Shown: piece after piece, positions 7,003-7,617 of the stretch
Layout of the letters: each line of letters starts with the position of its first letter
How positions within the stretch are numbered: the first letter of the stretch is position 1
From: Clostridiales bacterium
Lineage (GTDB): Bacteria; Bacillota; Clostridia; Lachnospirales; Lachnospiraceae
Reading direction: 5' to 3'
Assembly: GCA_020859965.1 (NCBI GenBank)
Contig: JAJBVF010000261.1
Coordinates: forward strand, 1-7,617
DNA: 7,617 nt
The notes under the pieces: model-generated
Seen by the model: only the letters and a program-made list of their open reading frames with translations
What the model was told of the DNA's origin: nothing
The model's database searches: none
Program-made: the position numbers and the translations under genes

Positions 7003-7012
7003 AAAAAAGAAC

Positions 7013-7516
7013 ATGAAAAATCAAACGACCCAGTCACGGAGCGTTCTGTTCCTGACACATGCGGCGGTCATCGCCGCTCTCTATGTCGTGCTCACATTCC
7101 TCGCGAATGAGCTCGGCCTCGCAAACGGTAACATTCAGGTACGATTTTCCGAAGCACTCACCATCCTGCCATTTTTTACACCGGCTGCCATTCCCGGATT
7201 GTATATCGGATGCCTTCTGGCCAATATCCTGACCGGCTGTGCTCTGCCCGATATCATTTTCGGACCGATTGCGACTCTGCTCGGAGCGCTTGGTACTTAT
7301 GCGCTGCGCCGCCACAGTAAATGGCTCGCACCGATTCCGCCGATCGTGGCAAACGCGATCGTCGTCCCGCTCGTCCTGTTGTATGGCTATGGAATCCGGC
7401 CGCTCTGGTTTTCTTTTGTGACCGTCACCGTCGGCGAAGTGATTTCCTGCGGCATCTTTGGTATGATCCTGCTCATCGCATTGTCAAAATATCGGAATCA
7501 GCTGTTTCCGCAATAA
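7013..7516 (+). CDS. queT: QueT, queuosine-precursor transporter (ECF S component)
   Basis: 167 residues, the usual length for the QueT family (PF06177), integral to the cytoplasmic membrane. QueT proteins are substrate-binding S components of energy-coupling-factor transporters that import a queuosine precursor such as preQ1 or preQ0; energy comes from a shared EcfA/EcfA'/EcfT module, not encoded here. Hydrophobic segments lie at about 12-32, 48-75, 81-97, 108-125 and 131-157. Family-like stretches are IQVRFSEALTILPFF (41-55), PGLYIGCLLANI (61-72), GPIATLLGALGTY (84-96) and LWFSFVTVTVGEVISC (131-146). Translation should be turned down by the preQ1 riboswitch that contains its Shine-Dalgarno. 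The N-terminus MKNQTTQSRSVLFLTHAA is a normal start for the family. No queuosine-synthesis genes are in the window, which fits an organism relying on salvage, but the rest of the genome is not seen. Confidence 0.93.
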   Translation: MKNQTTQSRSVLFLTHAAVIAALYVVLTFLANELGLANGNIQVRFSEALTILPFFTPAAIPGLYIGCLLANILTGCALPDIIFGPIATLLGALGTYALRRHSKWLAPIPPIVANAIVVPLVLLYGYGIRPLWFSFVTVTVGEVISCGIFGMILLIALSKYRNQLFPQ

Positions 7517-7566
7517 AATCATGCCTGTGCGGTTATAAAATGTATTTCTCGTATACGTAATTCAGT

Positions 7567-7594
7567 CAGGACTACCGGCTTAGCCGGTAGCCTG
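7567..7594 (+). terminator. Hairpin downstream of queT
   Basis: CTACCGGC (7572-7579) pairs perfectly with GCCGGTAG (7583-7590) around TTA. CAGG (7567-7570) and CCTG (7591-7594) extend it to 12 bp past one bulged A. It begins 51 bases after the queT stop. No T tract follows directly (CTCTGC), so termination by this hairpin alone is uncertain. Confidence 0.5.
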
Positions 7595-7599
7595 CTCTG

Positions 7600-7617
7600 C
7601 CCCTATAAGGGGTTATT
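7600..7617 (+). terminator. Second hairpin with start of a T-rich tail, cut by the right edge
   Basis: CCCCT (7600-7604) and AGGGG (7608-7612) form a 5-bp stem with an ATA loop, followed by TTATT at the window end. It is the better intrinsic-terminator candidate for queT. The tail is incomplete, so strength cannot be judged. The tandem hairpins could also be the edge of a repeat or a mobile-element end. Confidence 0.5.

Noticed and set aside
7034..7315. Minus-strand and alternative plus-strand frames within and after queT
   Set aside because: They overlap the well-supported queT frame, lack start signals and show no family resemblance.

Overview
The window looks like chromosomal DNA from a gut-type Clostridia, most likely Lachnospiraceae. 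This is inferred from the clostridial PurL type, a secreted BspA-like leucine-rich-repeat (LRR) protein with Ig-like and Fn3-like modules, low-GC-Firmicute promoters, strong AGGAGG ribosome-binding sites and a preQ1-I riboswitch before queT. No species can be named. There are four protein genes: two on the minus strand in the left two thirds and two on the plus strand on the right.

Positions 1-1598 (minus) hold the N-terminal 532 codons of purL, which makes the purine-pathway enzyme phosphoribosylformylglycinamidine synthase; the rest lies beyond the left edge. The purL promoter has an extended -10, with two dyads around it. Positions 1797-1826 form a hairpin that probably ends the upstream minus-strand gene.

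Positions 1890-5117 (minus) encode a 1075-residue secreted protein. Its order is signal peptide, acidic Thr/Glu/Asp/Ser stalk, thirteen BspA-type LRRs, three YDG/MBG-like repeats, a bacterial Ig-like domain, then two lysine-rich Fn3-like domains. A GTG start is preferred over the upstream ATG.

Positions 5131-5420 are an AT-rich divergent intergenic region with a promoter facing each way and a pair of TTGTNACAA palindromes 21 bp apart. Positions 5421-6818 (plus) encode an archaeal-type STAND ATPase (ATPase_2 plus DUF234), with a clear P-loop and Walker B but a C-terminal nuclease-like motif that appears to lack its usual glutamate.

Positions 6828-7516 form a queuosine-precursor uptake unit: promoter, long leader with a strong hairpin, preQ1-I riboswitch overlapping the Shine-Dalgarno, and queT. 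Two hairpins close the window; the second resembles an intrinsic terminator cut by the right edge.

The genes do not form one pathway. Purine synthesis, cell-surface interaction, an orphan ATPase and riboswitch-controlled vitamin-like precursor uptake are neighbours with separate promoters. I see no tRNA, rRNA, CRISPR array or complete insertion sequence. The least explained parts are the ATPase, the architecture of the giant secreted protein, and the hairpin-rich DNA around queT.
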